In this document: positions 25,731 to 38,286 of the stretch, one piece after another
How positions within the stretch are numbered: the first letter of the stretch is position 1
Layout of the letters: every line of letters starts with the position of its first letter
Assembly (NCBI GenBank): GCA_963763305.1
Contig: CAVXNP010000001.1
Location: forward strand, 1,550,001 to 1,614,000
Length of the DNA: 64,000 nt
Direction: 5' to 3'
From: CAVXNP01 sp963763305
GTDB lineage: Bacteria; Pseudomonadota; Gammaproteobacteria; Xanthomonadales; Rhodanobacteraceae
Position numbers and translations under genes: made by a program
The notes under the pieces: generated by a model
The model's database searches: none
The model's input: the letters and a program-made list of their open reading frames with translations, nothing else
Told to the model about the DNA's origin: nothing

Positions 25731-25754
25731 TGCGATGCGATGCGATGCGATGCG
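25731..25754. repeat. Pentanucleotide tandem repeat (TGCGA)n
   Basis: TGCGA is repeated 4.8 times without interruption, between two converging-spaced exported-protein genes on the same strand. It lies 37 bp after the end of the 25791 gene and is non-coding. Confidence 0.8.
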
Positions 25755-25790
25755 CGGCTACGACGCTCCAGGACGGACGCGGCGGTGGGT

Positions 25791-26654
25791 TCAGGCGCGG
25801 TCCGGGGTGAACGTCCAGCTCACCTGCGCCTTGACCGGCACGTTGACGGTCGCGTGGTAGACCGGGGACACGGTTTCGGTGAACAGCTTCGGGTAAACCT
25901 TGCGACCGTACCGGGGGCTATCAGCCGGCCCACCCTTGATGGTGATCCCCGGGATGCGCACGGTCGCGTGGTCTGGCGCCATGCCATGGTCGTAGGTGAC
26001 CACCGCGTCGACCTGCTGCGCGGGCACCTTGAGCTCGAAGCCACCGTGAGCCAGGACGGTCATGGTGTAATCGATGTCCTGCTCATGGCAGTCGATGTCG
26101 GCCTTGCCGGCCACGCGGCCGTTGGAGACGACCCGTTTTGCGTATCCCTCGCCGACATCCATGCCGGCGTACGTCTCGTTTGCCGACACACTGGCCTTGC
26201 CGTGGCAGGCGGCACCGGGCCAATAGGTCCAGCTGGAATCCGCGCCCAGCGTGGCGACCATCTGGCTGGCTTCGTGGTGCAGCGCCTCGCGACGCGCACC
26301 GGACATGCCCATGGCTGCACGCATGACGCAAGCGCGGTCGTCGCCACAGGACTCGGCCGCATGCTGCAATGCCGCCAGGGCCGAATCGGCGGAGGGTGCC
26401 TGGGGCGCGGCGGTGGCGGCCTCACCATGCAGGCGCACGGTGATGTCGAAGTGGCGCTCCAGCGACATGCTGTCGGTTCCCCCGTCTCGGCCCTTGCCGC
26501 TGCCGTGGCCGGTCAGAACCACGTGATAGGTCAAGGTGGCGTCGGGCACGTGGCGCGAGACATCGGCGGCAAAGGCGGGTATCGCCAGGGCCGCCAGCGC
26601 GAGGTAGCACGACGCACCCAGGACGGGCACGCGGAGGAAGGGGTTCGACGGCAT
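25791..26654 (-). CDS. Exported protein of unknown function (287 aa)
   Basis: The product begins MPSNPFLRVPVLGASCYLALAALAIPAFAADV, a signal peptide cleaved after AFA. The mature part opens with a beta-rich segment (ATLTYHVVLTGHGSGKGRD, HFDITVRLHG) and contains Cys residues at CGDDRACVM, AACHGK and DIDCHE that could form two disulfides. It ends VPVKAQVSWTFTPDRA. No family is recognised. An AGGAGCAG ribosome-binding site supports the ATG at 26652-26654; an earlier ATG at 26693 lacks one. It lies upstream of the other exported-protein gene with a 120-bp gap and may share its transcript. Confidence 0.7.
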   Translation of the reverse strand: MPSNPFLRVPVLGASCYLALAALAIPAFAADVSRHVPDATLTYHVVLTGHGSGKGRDGGTDSMSLERHFDITVRLHGEAATAAPQAPSADSALAALQHAAESCGDDRACVMRAAMGMSGARREALHHEASQMVATLGADSSWTYWPGAACHGKASVSANETYAGMDVGEGYAKRVVSNGRVAGKADIDCHEQDIDYTMTVLAHGGFELKVPAQQVDAVVTYDHGMAPDHATVRIPGITIKGGPADSPRYGRKVYPKLFTETVSPVYHATVNVPVKAQVSWTFTPDRA

Positions 26655-27066
26655 AGGAACTGCTCCTGCGAGGGCCGAAACACCGGGCGGCATGCCCAGC
26701 GGTGGTGGCCCATCACAGCAACCGCCACGCGGGAGCGCTTGATGTTCGTCTGACGCAGTCTTACGAAACGTTACTAGCCTTGTGAATCAAGCCCTTGCGA
26801 GCCCTGCAGCCTGGCGCGCGGTGCCGCCGCGTCGGGCAGCCGCGCAGATCAACCACCCCGGCAGACCGGCGGACGCCAGGCAGGAGGCACGCGCCGGCGT
26901 GATGACGTGCGCGACACCAGCGCGAACAGCGGGTGCCTGAGGCCCGCACGGCCAGCGGCCGCACCGCTGTGGGCGATGCGGCCTCCTCAAAGGCAGCCGG
27001 CATCCTGCGGGCGCGGGTGGAGGGCCCTCAACGAGCCCCCGACATCCCAGTACGGACAACCATGCC
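26655..27066. other. Gene-free stretch
   Basis: This 412-bp stretch separates two minus-strand genes. It should hold the promoter of the exported-protein gene at 26654; TTGATT near 26790 on the minus strand is the only -35-like sequence noted. Short frames here lack ribosome-binding sites and homology. Confidence 0.4.
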
Positions 27067-28686
27067 TCAGGCGCCCGGCTTCCCGTGCACGTTGTCTGTG
27101 GCTTCGATGAAGCTCGCCACCTTGTCGTGCAGCTGCCTCAGCGAGTCCTGGTGCGCATAGACCATGTGCCCGGACGGGTACCAGGCATAGCTGATGTTCT
27201 TTTGCAGCTCGGCCGGGATCGGCAGGTGGTCCATCTCGTACTGCGCCGCGTAGTACGGCGTGGCCAGGTCGTAGTAGCCGCCGTTGAGGAACACCTTCAG
27301 GTCCGGGTTGGTCTTCATCGCGGTGGCCAGATCCGGCATCACGTTGGTGGAGGATTGCAGCGCCTCACCGTGCGCCCCCGGGGCGCGGTGCGAGAAGTCC
27401 CAGTGATCGATGTCGGCGAACAGGCGGTACTGCTGGTGCTGGCCGAACTTCAACTGCTTGCGCACGTAGTCGTTGAACGCGGCCACGTAGGCCGAGCTGA
27501 TCGCCGAGGACTGCGGGTCGTAGTCCGAGCTCTTGCCCAGCGGGTCGATCGAGGGACCGGAGAAGCGGCTGTCCAGGCGGCCGGTGGTGAGGTCGCCGGC
27601 GTTCTGCAGCTGGTGCTCGAACATGCCGCCGGTGACGCGCAGGTCGGCCTTGAGCAGGTAGTCCACCGGCAGCCCGGTGTACTGGTGCAGGCGCTCGGCC
27701 ACGGCCTGCTTGCGCGCCGGGTCCAGGCGCGAGCCGGCCATCAGCGCGCTGGCGTATTCGCCGGTGGCGTACTGCTCGACCTGGCGCAGAAACGGTTCGA
27801 GCTGGTCCGGCTGCTGCGGCAGCTTGTGGTGGTAGTAGGCGGTGGCGGCGAAGGTGGGCAGGGCCACTTCGTACGGCAGGTCGATGCCCGGATTGAACTC
27901 CGGCCCGTCGATGCTGCTGTCGAAGCTGAGGATCTGCGACAGCAGGATCACGCCGTTCAAATCGATGCTGTCCTCGTTCTCCAGGATGTTGGCCAGCACC
28001 GCCGAGCGGGTGGTGCCGTAGCTTTCGCCGAACAGGTACTTGGGCGAGTTCCAGCGCCCGTAGGTGGACAGGAAGCGGGTGATGAACTGGGCGAACGCGT
28101 GCGCATCGCCGTCGACGCCGTAGATGGCCTTGCGGCGCTCCTTCATCTGCGCGTCGCGCTTGTCCTTGTCCTTGTCGTCGGCGATCAGCCGGCTGAAGCC
28201 GGCGCCCGGCGCGTCGATGAAGACCAGGTCGGAGGCGTCCAGCAGGCTGTAGTCGTTGTTGACCAGCTGGTAGGGCGCCGCGGGCGTGTGGCGGTCATCG
28301 GCGGTGACCACCCGGCGTGGACCGAACGCGCCCATGTGCAGCCACACCGTGGCCGAGCCCGGGCCACCGTTGTAGATGAAGGTCACCGGGCGCTGCGAGG
28401 CGGGCGCGCCCTGCTTGAAGTAGGCGGTGTAGAACATGCTGACGGTGGGCTGGTCCTCCTTGTCGCCGCTGCCGTGCAGCACCAGCGTGCCGGCCACCGC
28501 CTTGTAGTCGATGCGCTTGCCCTCGACGGTGACCGAGCCGGTGCTCTGCGATGACTGTGGCTGGGTCAGTGCGCTGTCGTCCTTGCCGGTCTTGCCGTTG
28601 TTGTCGGACGCGGCGTGGTCGGCGGCCAGGCAGGTGCTGAGCGGAAACAGGCTGGCCAGGGCGGCAGTGAGCAGGAGCTTGCGCAT
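27067..28686 (-). CDS. Exported serine carboxypeptidase, peptidase family S10
   Basis: The 539-residue protein starts MRKLLLTAALASLFPLSTCLAADH, a signal peptide (cleavage after CLA or LAA). The S10 catalytic elements are in order: the oxyanion segment FIYNGGPGSATVWLH, the nucleophile FGESYGTTRSAVLA, the Asp region KVFLNGGYYDLATPYYAAQYEMDH, and the His in SGHMVYAH. It resembles bacterial S10 peptidases that trim C-terminal residues from peptides in the periplasm or outside the cell. The start at 28684-28686 was chosen over an ATG at 28737 because it opens the signal peptide. No operon partner. Confidence 0.9.
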   Translation of the reverse strand: MRKLLLTAALASLFPLSTCLAADHAASDNNGKTGKDDSALTQPQSSQSTGSVTVEGKRIDYKAVAGTLVLHGSGDKEDQPTVSMFYTAYFKQGAPASQRPVTFIYNGGPGSATVWLHMGAFGPRRVVTADDRHTPAAPYQLVNNDYSLLDASDLVFIDAPGAGFSRLIADDKDKDKRDAQMKERRKAIYGVDGDAHAFAQFITRFLSTYGRWNSPKYLFGESYGTTRSAVLANILENEDSIDLNGVILLSQILSFDSSIDGPEFNPGIDLPYEVALPTFAATAYYHHKLPQQPDQLEPFLRQVEQYATGEYASALMAGSRLDPARKQAVAERLHQYTGLPVDYLLKADLRVTGGMFEHQLQNAGDLTTGRLDSRFSGPSIDPLGKSSDYDPQSSAISSAYVAAFNDYVRKQLKFGQHQQYRLFADIDHWDFSHRAPGAHGEALQSSTNVMPDLATAMKTNPDLKVFLNGGYYDLATPYYAAQYEMDHLPIPAELQKNISYAWYPSGHMVYAHQDSLRQLHDKVASFIEATDNVHGKPGA

Positions 28687-28805
28687 CGGGTGTCCTCGTC
28701 GAGGTGGCGCGGCGTGGCACCGCGCGGGGGAAAGCAACCAGCATAGGCAGCCCTGGCCACCGCTTCATACCCCAGAAGTCATGCTTGTGTGGGGTGGCCG
28801 GGCCC

Positions 28806-29666
28806 TCAGCCGTGTGCCAGCAAGCCGATCGCCAACAGCGCCAGCGCCAGGCCGGCCGCGTTGATCCGCGTCAGCCGCTCGCCGAAGCCCACGGTACCCA
28901 CCAGCGCGCCCAACGCCACCACCCCGAGGTTCATGCCGGCGAACACGCCGGCCGGGTGTCCGGGCAGCGCCTGGTGCGCGCGCAGGTAGAACAGGATGTT
29001 GGCGAAGTTGAGCACTCCCAGCAGCAGGCCACCGGCCAGGCTACGTGGGGTGAAGCGGGTGCCGTCGCGCAAACGGCGCAGCCCCTGCCAGGCCATCGCC
29101 AGCAGCAACGCCAACGCAAACATCGCCTGCAGCGACGCGCCCAGCGGCACGCCCGCAGCGGCCACCCGCTTGAACAGGATGTCGATGCAACCGAAGCCGG
29201 CAAACACCAGCAGCGGGTAACCCCAGCGTGCACGGCTGTGCTGTCCGTCCGCGCGCGTGCCGCCACGCCAGACCATCGCCAGCAGCGCCAGGGTGCCGAC
29301 CGCCATGCCGGCGGCCTTGGCCAGGGTCAACGGTTCGCCGAACAGCACGAAGGCGGCCAGCAGCGACAGCAGCAGGGACAACCGCTGCGCCGCGTCGCTG
29401 CGCACGATACCGGCGTGTCGCACCGAGGCGGCCAGCACCAGGAAGATCAACGGCAACAACACGCCCAGCGCCAGCAACGCCCACCAGGGCGCGCCGGGGG
29501 CCCGCAGGCTGGCCCACGAGGGCTGCAGCAGCCAGGCGGTCAGCGCCCCGGCGGCCAGGTAGTTCCAGGCCACCGCCTGCCCCACGTCGATACGCCAGCG
29601 CGGCGCCAGCTTCAGCAGCACCGACACCAGCACGCTGCACAGCACCGCGGCCAGCAGGTTGATCAC
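28806..29666 (-). CDS. EamA-family membrane transporter (DMT superfamily)
   Basis: The 286-residue protein is almost entirely membrane-embedded, with about ten predicted helices in two homologous five-helix halves (for example VLCSVLVSVLLKLAP and LLSLLAAFVLFGEPLTLAKAAGMAVGTLALL in the first half, VVALGALVGTVGFGERLTRINAAGLALALLAIGLL in the second). The FGE(P/R)LT motif at the ninth-helix position in each half is typical of EamA metabolite exporters. The substrate is unknown. The start is taken as GTG 29664-29666 (VINLLAAVLC); upstream sequence is not hydrophobic. Confidence 0.82.
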   Translation of the reverse strand: MINLLAAVLCSVLVSVLLKLAPRWRIDVGQAVAWNYLAAGALTAWLLQPSWASLRAPGAPWWALLALGVLLPLIFLVLAASVRHAGIVRSDAAQRLSLLLSLLAAFVLFGEPLTLAKAAGMAVGTLALLAMVWRGGTRADGQHSRARWGYPLLVFAGFGCIDILFKRVAAAGVPLGASLQAMFALALLLAMAWQGLRRLRDGTRFTPRSLAGGLLLGVLNFANILFYLRAHQALPGHPAGVFAGMNLGVVALGALVGTVGFGERLTRINAAGLALALLAIGLLAHG

Positions 29667-29954
29667 GGCACGTGCGCCGGCGCGGGAACAGAAGGGTCGG
29701 GCATTGCCGGGGCTCCGGAAAAAGGACCCGGCGAGGGTACAGGCAAGCGCTCGTGGTGGCACGGTGACGGCGTGGCCTGACCACGTTGCTGGCCGGCGAT
29801 GGGCCCCCGCGGTATGGGCGCCACCCTCACCGACCGCGGCCGCGGACAGCGGCGGCACCGTGGCGAACGGACTGGGTCGCAACGGGTTCACGCAAGCCAG
29901 TCTCTGCGCTCGCGGTATTCTGGACGGCCCATGCCGCACGGATATCGACGCCTC

Positions 29955-30839
29955 ATGAGCTCCCCCGCCACCGCCCGTTTCCGCCAGGTGGACGTGTTCA
30001 CCTCCGTACCCTTCAAGGGCAACCCGCTGGCCGTGGTGTTCGACGCCGATGACCTGGATGTCACGCAGATGCAGGCGATCGCGCGCTGGACCAATCTTTC
30101 CGAGACCACCTTCCTGCTGTCGCCAACCGATCCGCAGGCGGACTATCGGGTGCGCATCTTCACCACCGGTGGCGAGCTTCCGTTTGCCGGCCACCCCACA
30201 CTGGGCACTGCGCATGCGTTGCGCGAAAGCGGCTACAGCCCGCGTCAGGCTGGACGGATGGTGCAGCAGTGCGGGGTGGGCCTGGTGGAACTGGCCGAGC
30301 AGAACGACGGGCAGTGGGCGTTCGCGGCGCCGCCGGCACGGATGCAGGCGCTGGCGCCGGACGCGCACGGTTTGCTGCGCAAGGCGCTGGGTACCGATGC
30401 GATCGAGTTCGAACCGGCGCCGTGCGCGGTGGACAACGGCGCGCCCTGGCTGGTGGTGCGGGTGGCCTCGGCCGAGGCCTGCCTGGCGCTGCGCCCGGAC
30501 CCGGCGGCGATGGAACAGGTGGCCGGTGCCGCCGGCACCCACGGACTGGCGGTGTACGGCGCGCACGCCGCCGACGGCCCGGCGACGTTCGAGCTGCGCT
30601 GCCTGATGACCGGCGGCGACTTCGGCCTTGGCGAGGACCCGGTGACCGGCAGCGCCAATGCCGCGCTGGCCTGCCTGCTGCAAGCGCAGGGGCGCCAGCC
30701 CGGAACGGGCTACACGGTCCGCCAGGGCACCGCCCTGGGAAGGGACGGGCGTATCGCGGTGAACTACGACCAGAGCGGCCGGGTGTGGATCGGTGGCGGC
30801 TGCGTCGGCGTGGTGGAGGGCCGCTTCCGGCTGCCCTGA
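29955..30839 (+). CDS. PhzF-family epimerase/isomerase
   Basis: The 294-residue protein shows the PhzF/diaminopimelate-epimerase fold hallmarks: RQVDVFTSVPFKGNPLAVVFDAD at the N-terminus, the catalytic Glu in NLSETTFL, LPFAGHPTLGTAHAL, and GEDPVTGSANAALA in the second half. PhzF in phenazine producers isomerises trans-2,3-dihydro-3-hydroxyanthranilate. Isolated homologues such as this one have mostly unknown substrates, and no phenazine genes are nearby. ATG 29955 begins just before the conserved segment; ATG 29931 is also in frame. Confidence 0.9.
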   Translation: MSSPATARFRQVDVFTSVPFKGNPLAVVFDADDLDVTQMQAIARWTNLSETTFLLSPTDPQADYRVRIFTTGGELPFAGHPTLGTAHALRESGYSPRQAGRMVQQCGVGLVELAEQNDGQWAFAAPPARMQALAPDAHGLLRKALGTDAIEFEPAPCAVDNGAPWLVVRVASAEACLALRPDPAAMEQVAGAAGTHGLAVYGAHAADGPATFELRCLMTGGDFGLGEDPVTGSANAALACLLQAQGRQPGTGYTVRQGTALGRDGRIAVNYDQSGRVWIGGGCVGVVEGRFRLP

Positions 30840-30865
30840 GCCGGCCACGGCGACTGCCCTGTCGG

Positions 30866-31522
30866 CTACGTGGCTGCGCGGTGCAGTGCAGCCGCTTCAC
30901 GCGCCAGCCGCTCGATGCCGGCCCAGTCGCCCGCCTGCAGGCGGGCCGCCGGGGTCAGCCAGGAGCCGCCCACGCACGGCACGTTGGCCAGCGCCAGGAA
31001 CTCCGGCGCGCTGGCCGGGCTGATCCCCCCGGTGGGGCAGAAGCGCAGCTGCGGCAACGGACCGGCCCAGGCCGCCAGCATGCGCGCGCCGCCGGCGGGG
31101 ACCGCCGGAAAGAACTTCAGATGGCGATAGCCGCGCTCCAGCAACGCCATCGCTTCGCTGGCCGTGGCCACGCCGGGCAGCAGCGGCAATGCATGCTGGG
31201 CGGCCGCGTCGAGCAGCCGTGGCGAGGTGCCTGGCGACACGGCAAAGCGCGCGCCGGCCTGCTCGGCGGCCTGCAGGTCGGCCGCGGTGAGCACCGTGCC
31301 CACGCCGGCGATCGCGCCCTCCACCTCCGCAGAGATCGCGCGCACCGCGTCCAGCGCCGCGGCGGTGCGCAAGGTCACCTCGATCACCGGCAGGCCGCCG
31401 GCGACCAGCGCGCGGGCCATTGGTACGGCGTGCGCCGCATCCTCGATCACCACTACCGGAATGACCGGGGCGCGGCGCAGGCAGGCGGCGAGTTGGTGCT
31501 GGCGATCTTCGATGCTGGTCAT
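30866..31522 (-). CDS. eda: 2-keto-3-deoxy-6-phosphogluconate (KDPG) aldolase
   Basis: This 218-residue class I aldolase cleaves KDPG to pyruvate and glyceraldehyde 3-phosphate, the last Entner-Doudoroff step. Motifs are PVIEVTLRT (catalytic Glu), GVGTVLT, SPGTSPRLL, and the Schiff-base lysine in YRHLKFFPAVPAGG, with the phosphate-binding CPTGGIS near the C-terminus. It is the last gene of the zwf-pgl-edd-eda operon, 63 bp after edd. Confidence 0.95.
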   Translation of the reverse strand: MTSIEDRQHQLAACLRRAPVIPVVVIEDAAHAVPMARALVAGGLPVIEVTLRTAAALDAVRAISAEVEGAIAGVGTVLTAADLQAAEQAGARFAVSPGTSPRLLDAAAQHALPLLPGVATASEAMALLERGYRHLKFFPAVPAGGARMLAAWAGPLPQLRFCPTGGISPASAPEFLALANVPCVGGSWLTPAARLQAGDWAGIERLAREAAALHRAAT

Positions 31523-31585
31523 GGCGTGCAGTCGTGGTGGTGGGTCGGGTGTAGCGGCTGGCAGAGGCCTTGCCAGGAGGCCTTG

Positions 31586-33418
<1,833 letters not shown>

Positions 33419-33442
33419 GGGTTCACTCAAGCCGCGTGCCGC

Positions 33443-34156
33443 TCAGGGGCACCAATAGCAGGCGATGGGATGGGACAGGTGGGTCAGCAGCGCGCGAACC
33501 GGGTAGTCGGCCGCGTCGCCCAGCCCATGGCGGGCATCATCGAACAGCTGCCGCTTGGGCTCGCCCTCGATGTGCAGAAACAGGTCGCGTGCTGCCAGCA
33601 GGGCGGACAGGCCGAAGGTCATCCGCGGTTCCAGACCGGGCGCGTGCATCGGCCACAGCTGGGCGTCGCCATGTGGATCGAGCGCCTGCCGCAGATGATC
33701 GCCGCCGGGCAGGAACGACGCGGTATGGCCGTCCGTTCCCATCCCGAGCACCGCGACATCCAGCGGCATGGGTACGTCGGCAAGGGCCGCCTGGACCCGG
33801 GGCAGGCCGGCGGCCGGGTCCGGCGCACCGTTGTACAGCGGCACGAACGTGGCCGCGGCGGCAGCATGCTGCAGCAGCCGCTCGCGCACCAGCCGTGCGT
33901 TGGAGCGCTCGTTGCGCTCATCGACCCAGCGCTCGTCGACCAGGGTTACCCGCACCCGCGACCAGTCCAGTTCGACCCGCGACAAGGCATCGAAGAAGCG
34001 CAGCGGCGTGCTGCCGCCGGAAACCGCCAGCGAGGCCACACCGCGCGCATCCAGTGCCGCCCGCAACCGTTCGCCGACGCGGCGCGCCAGCGCCATTGCC
34101 AGCGCGGAGCAATCGGTAAAGCTGTGCATGACCACCTGATTATCAACAACATTCAT
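33443..34156 (-). CDS. pgl: 6-phosphogluconolactonase
   Basis: The 237-residue protein is a DevB/Pgl-type lactonase of the NagB-like fold. Motifs include LAVSGGSTPLRFFDALS, VTLVDERWVDERNERSNARL, LGMGTDGHTASFLPG (catalytic His) and LFLHIEGEPKRQL. It hydrolyses 6-phosphogluconolactone made by Zwf. The ATG at 34154-34156 is taken; ATG 34129 is a possible shorter start. It lies 94 bp after zwf in the same direction. Confidence 0.93.
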   Translation of the reverse strand: MNVVDNQVVMHSFTDCSALAMALARRVGERLRAALDARGVASLAVSGGSTPLRFFDALSRVELDWSRVRVTLVDERWVDERNERSNARLVRERLLQHAAAAATFVPLYNGAPDPAAGLPRVQAALADVPMPLDVAVLGMGTDGHTASFLPGGDHLRQALDPHGDAQLWPMHAPGLEPRMTFGLSALLAARDLFLHIEGEPKRQLFDDARHGLGDAADYPVRALLTHLSHPIACYWCP

Positions 34157-34250
34157 GGGTATCGCCCGTGTCAAACCTGCGGACAAGCATGAGCCAACCG
34201 CCGCGATACGCCGGTGAAGCGGCGCCGACAGTGCGGCGCACGCGCATCGA

Positions 34251-35732
<1,482 letters not shown>

Positions 35733-35768
35733 GGTTTCGCCTCGGACGCGATAGTTGGGGAGAGCCGA

Positions 35769-35787
35769 TGGTACCAGTGAAATACCA
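35769..35787. promoter_or_regulatory. Candidate GntR operator between zwf and the regulator gene
   Basis: TGGTA and TACCA form a dyad separated by 9 bp; the left arm also belongs to the 8-bp palindrome TGGTACCA (35769-35776). A related half-site TTGGTAT occurs at 35906-35912, next to the regulator start. HutC/UTRA-type GntR proteins often bind GGT(n)ACC-type dyads, so this is a reasonable but unproven operator. Confidence 0.35.
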
Positions 35788-35921
35788 GATCTTGCACGGT
35801 CATGCATACGAATTCATTGAGGAACGCGCGGTTTGACGCGACACTTGGCGGACTGGACAAGAGCGCGATTCTCCGGCCCGCTCGCTTGCCGTAAATGGTG
35901 CTGCATTGGTATCTTCACGGG

Positions 35922-36674
35922 ATGGAGACCGCCCTCGCCCACGAATACCGCCGCCTGTGCCAGGATCCGGGCACCCGTCAGCCGCTTGCTTACCTGCGCC
36001 TGCGCCGGGCGATCCGGGCGGTGGTCGAGCATCGCGACATCGAGCCGGGCCAGGCACTGCCCAGCGAGCGCGATCTGGCGCAGGCGCTGGGACTGTCGCG
36101 CGTCACTGTACGCAAGGCCATTGCCGGGCTGGTCGAGGAGGGTCTTCTCACCCAGCGCCATGGCGCGGGCACTTTTGTCGCCGAGCGCATCGTCAAGCCG
36201 ATGTCACGGCTGACCAGCTTCACCGAGGACCTGCGCGCGCGCGGACTCAATCCCCGCTCGGAGTTCTTCGAACGCGGCATCGGCGAAGTCTCGCCGGAAG
36301 AGGCGATGGCGCTGAATCTGTCACCCGGCGCCCCCGTGGTGCGCCTGCATCGGGTGCGCTACGCCGGCGACGAACCCCTGGCGATCGAGCGCAGCGTGGT
36401 GCCGGCCGATGTACTGCCCGATCCGATGCTGGTGCACGATTCGCTGTACGAGGCGCTGCAGCAGCGCGGCGCCCGCCCGCGCCGCGCCTTGCAGCGACTG
36501 CGTGCGGTGCTGCTGGGCGCGCAGCACGCCCGCGTGTTGCACGTACCGGTCGGCAGCGCTGGCCTGAGCATCGAGCGCCGCAGCTTCCTGGACGACGGTC
36601 GCGTGGTTGAGTTCACCAGCTCGCTGTACCGCGGCGACATCTACGATTTCGTGGCTGAGCTGCAGACCGACTGA
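35922..36674 (+). CDS. GntR/HutC-family (UTRA) transcriptional regulator
   Basis: The 250-residue protein has an N-terminal winged helix (about residues 22-90: PLAYLRLRRAIRAVV..., LPSERDLAQALGLSRVTVRKAI, GLVEEGLLTQRHGAGTFV) and a C-terminal UTRA effector domain (about 105-245: RLTSFTEDLRARGLNPRSEFFERG, VVRLHRVRYAGDEPLAIERSVV, YDFVAEL). UTRA domains bind sugars or sugar phosphates. Position and divergence suggest it represses the zwf-pgl-edd-eda operon and itself, perhaps relieved by a phosphosugar. ATG 35895 is an alternative start. Confidence 0.88.
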   Translation: METALAHEYRRLCQDPGTRQPLAYLRLRRAIRAVVEHRDIEPGQALPSERDLAQALGLSRVTVRKAIAGLVEEGLLTQRHGAGTFVAERIVKPMSRLTSFTEDLRARGLNPRSEFFERGIGEVSPEEAMALNLSPGAPVVRLHRVRYAGDEPLAIERSVVPADVLPDPMLVHDSLYEALQQRGARPRRALQRLRAVLLGAQHARVLHVPVGSAGLSIERRSFLDDGRVVEFTSSLYRGDIYDFVAELQTD

Positions 36675-36708
36675 GGTCCGCCGCCCCGGTGGGGGTCCGC
36701 CACACGCC

Positions 36709-38286
36709 TCACTCAAGTGCCAGCCGCAACGGCTCCAGTTGCCTGGCGTAGTTGCGCCACTCTCCCAGGGCCCGGGTATGGATGGGCTCGCGCACCTGGG
36801 GGCTGCTTTGGGTCGCTACCGGTGCCTGGTTGCGTTCTGGATGCAGGCATCCCTCGTCAAAGGCAAGACCACAGTGGTCAAGCACGCGTTCGAGCGTGCC
36901 GCGCGGGTCGGTCACCATTGCCGCGTACGGCACGTCCAGCATGGCGCCGGGCAATGCCTTGTGCCAGTGTTCCACGAGCCGCTGGTATTGCTTGTAGTAG
37001 TGCGCCAGTGCGTTCTGCTCGTAACTGTAGGCTGAGGCGTTTCCGAACATGGCCTTCAGGTTCGAAAAACACACGTCCATCGGTTCCCGGACCATGTGCA
37101 GGATCGGTGCCTGCGGCAAGGCGCGCCTGATAAACGGGACCATACGGATGTTGATGGGCAGCTTGTCGACATAGAACCGCTTGCCCAGTGACCGCCATTG
37201 AGTCTGATGCAGATAGCGCGCTCCCAGCTCCCCGAAATCGATGGAGGGGGTGCGCTCGATGACGCGCAGGAGGCCGGCGACTCCGGCGGGTGGAACGTCC
37301 GTCATCCACCGCAACTGACTCAGGAAATCATTGATTTCCCCCGCTGAGGTGACTTCCGGATGAGCGGCCAACATGTGATCGAGCAAGGTCGTGCCGGAAC
37401 GCGGCATGCCGACAATGAAGATGGGGGTGGGGCCGCTATGGGAGGGCACCGCGCCTGCGCCGACCGACGATGCGCGCAGTAGCGCATCGGTCACGGCGAC
37501 TTCGGCAGCGGCATCGTAGGGATTGAGCCCGCGCATGATGCCGTTGCAGCGGTCCAGCGCCAGCCATGCCTCGTCGTGGCGACCCAGATCGTCGAGCACC
37601 TTGAACAGTGCCGACTCGAATTCGGCACGTGCAAACTGGTGCCGTGTGGTGGCGCCATCGGCAAGGCGGTCAAGACGCTCGCGCAGGAATTCCAGGTGGT
37701 TGCCCGTTGCGGTTTGCCTGCGCAGGCTTGCCAGCATCACCGCCGCATCAGCGAAGTCCGGCCAGCGCTGGAGGCAGCTCACGAGCACCCGCTCAGCCTC
37801 GCCGAAGCTTCCGGAAAACTGCAGCAGCGATGCGTGGAGGTAAGCTTGGTCGGGTGATTCGATCCCGTCGACAACTGCACGGCTCATCAGCGCTGCGGCG
37901 GCCGGTATGTCACCAAGCATCCACCGCAGATGCGCCTGCTCGCCAAGCACCGCGGCGGGCGGATGCGGGGCACGGTCGAGATGGTCCAGGCAAGCACGCG
38001 CCGCCTGCACTTCGCCGATCATGGACAGGCGTACAGTCAATTGCACGATCAACGGAACGTTGTTGGGTAACGACGGTACTGCCCGCAGCAGTTGCTCGCT
38101 GGCTGCACGAAGGTGACCCTGCTTGAGCAGGACACTGGAAAGGCCCATGCGCGCGGTGACATCGTGCGGCACCTTTCGCAGCAACCATTCAAGTACCGAT
38201 CGGGCGGCCGGCCAATTCCCGGCGCCCGCATACTGCTGGGCCTGACGGCGGAGCTGGTTGGGGTCGGCAGTGCTGTTCGTGGTCAT
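36709..38286 (-). CDS. TPR-sulfotransferase fusion protein, copy 1
   Basis: The 525-residue protein has N-terminal tetratricopeptide-like repeats (about residues 8-210) and a C-terminal sulfotransferase domain. The 5'-phosphosulfate loop is IFIVGMPRSGTTLLDHMLA and the 3'-phosphate site is in HMVREPMDVCFSNLKAMFG. Such proteins transfer sulfate from PAPS to hydroxyls or, in RaxST and TPST relatives, to tyrosines. The N-terminus is predicted cytoplasmic. It lies in tandem with a second paralogue, upstream on the same strand, and with an Oar-like receptor. ATG 38284-38286 (MTTNSTADPNQLRR) is preferred to an upstream ATG at 38502, which gives a Cys/Arg-rich unconserved extension. Confidence 0.88.
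   Translation of the reverse strand: MTTNSTADPNQLRRQAQQYAGAGNWPAARSVLEWLLRKVPHDVTARMGLSSVLLKQGHLRAASEQLLRAVPSLPNNVPLIVQLTVRLSMIGEVQAARACLDHLDRAPHPPAAVLGEQAHLRWMLGDIPAAAALMSRAVVDGIESPDQAYLHASLLQFSGSFGEAERVLVSCLQRWPDFADAAVMLASLRRQTATGNHLEFLRERLDRLADGATTRHQFARAEFESALFKVLDDLGRHDEAWLALDRCNGIMRGLNPYDAAAEVAVTDALLRASSVGAGAVPSHSGPTPIFIVGMPRSGTTLLDHMLAAHPEVTSAGEINDFLSQLRWMTDVPPAGVAGLLRVIERTPSIDFGELGARYLHQTQWRSLGKRFYVDKLPINIRMVPFIRRALPQAPILHMVREPMDVCFSNLKAMFGNASAYSYEQNALAHYYKQYQRLVEHWHKALPGAMLDVPYAAMVTDPRGTLERVLDHCGLAFDEGCLHPERNQAPVATQSSPQVREPIHTRALGEWRNYARQLEPLRLALE

Noticed and set aside
26787..27059. Short minus-strand frames in the 26655-27066 gap
   Set aside because: Arg/Cys/Pro-rich, no ribosome-binding site, no recognisable motif.
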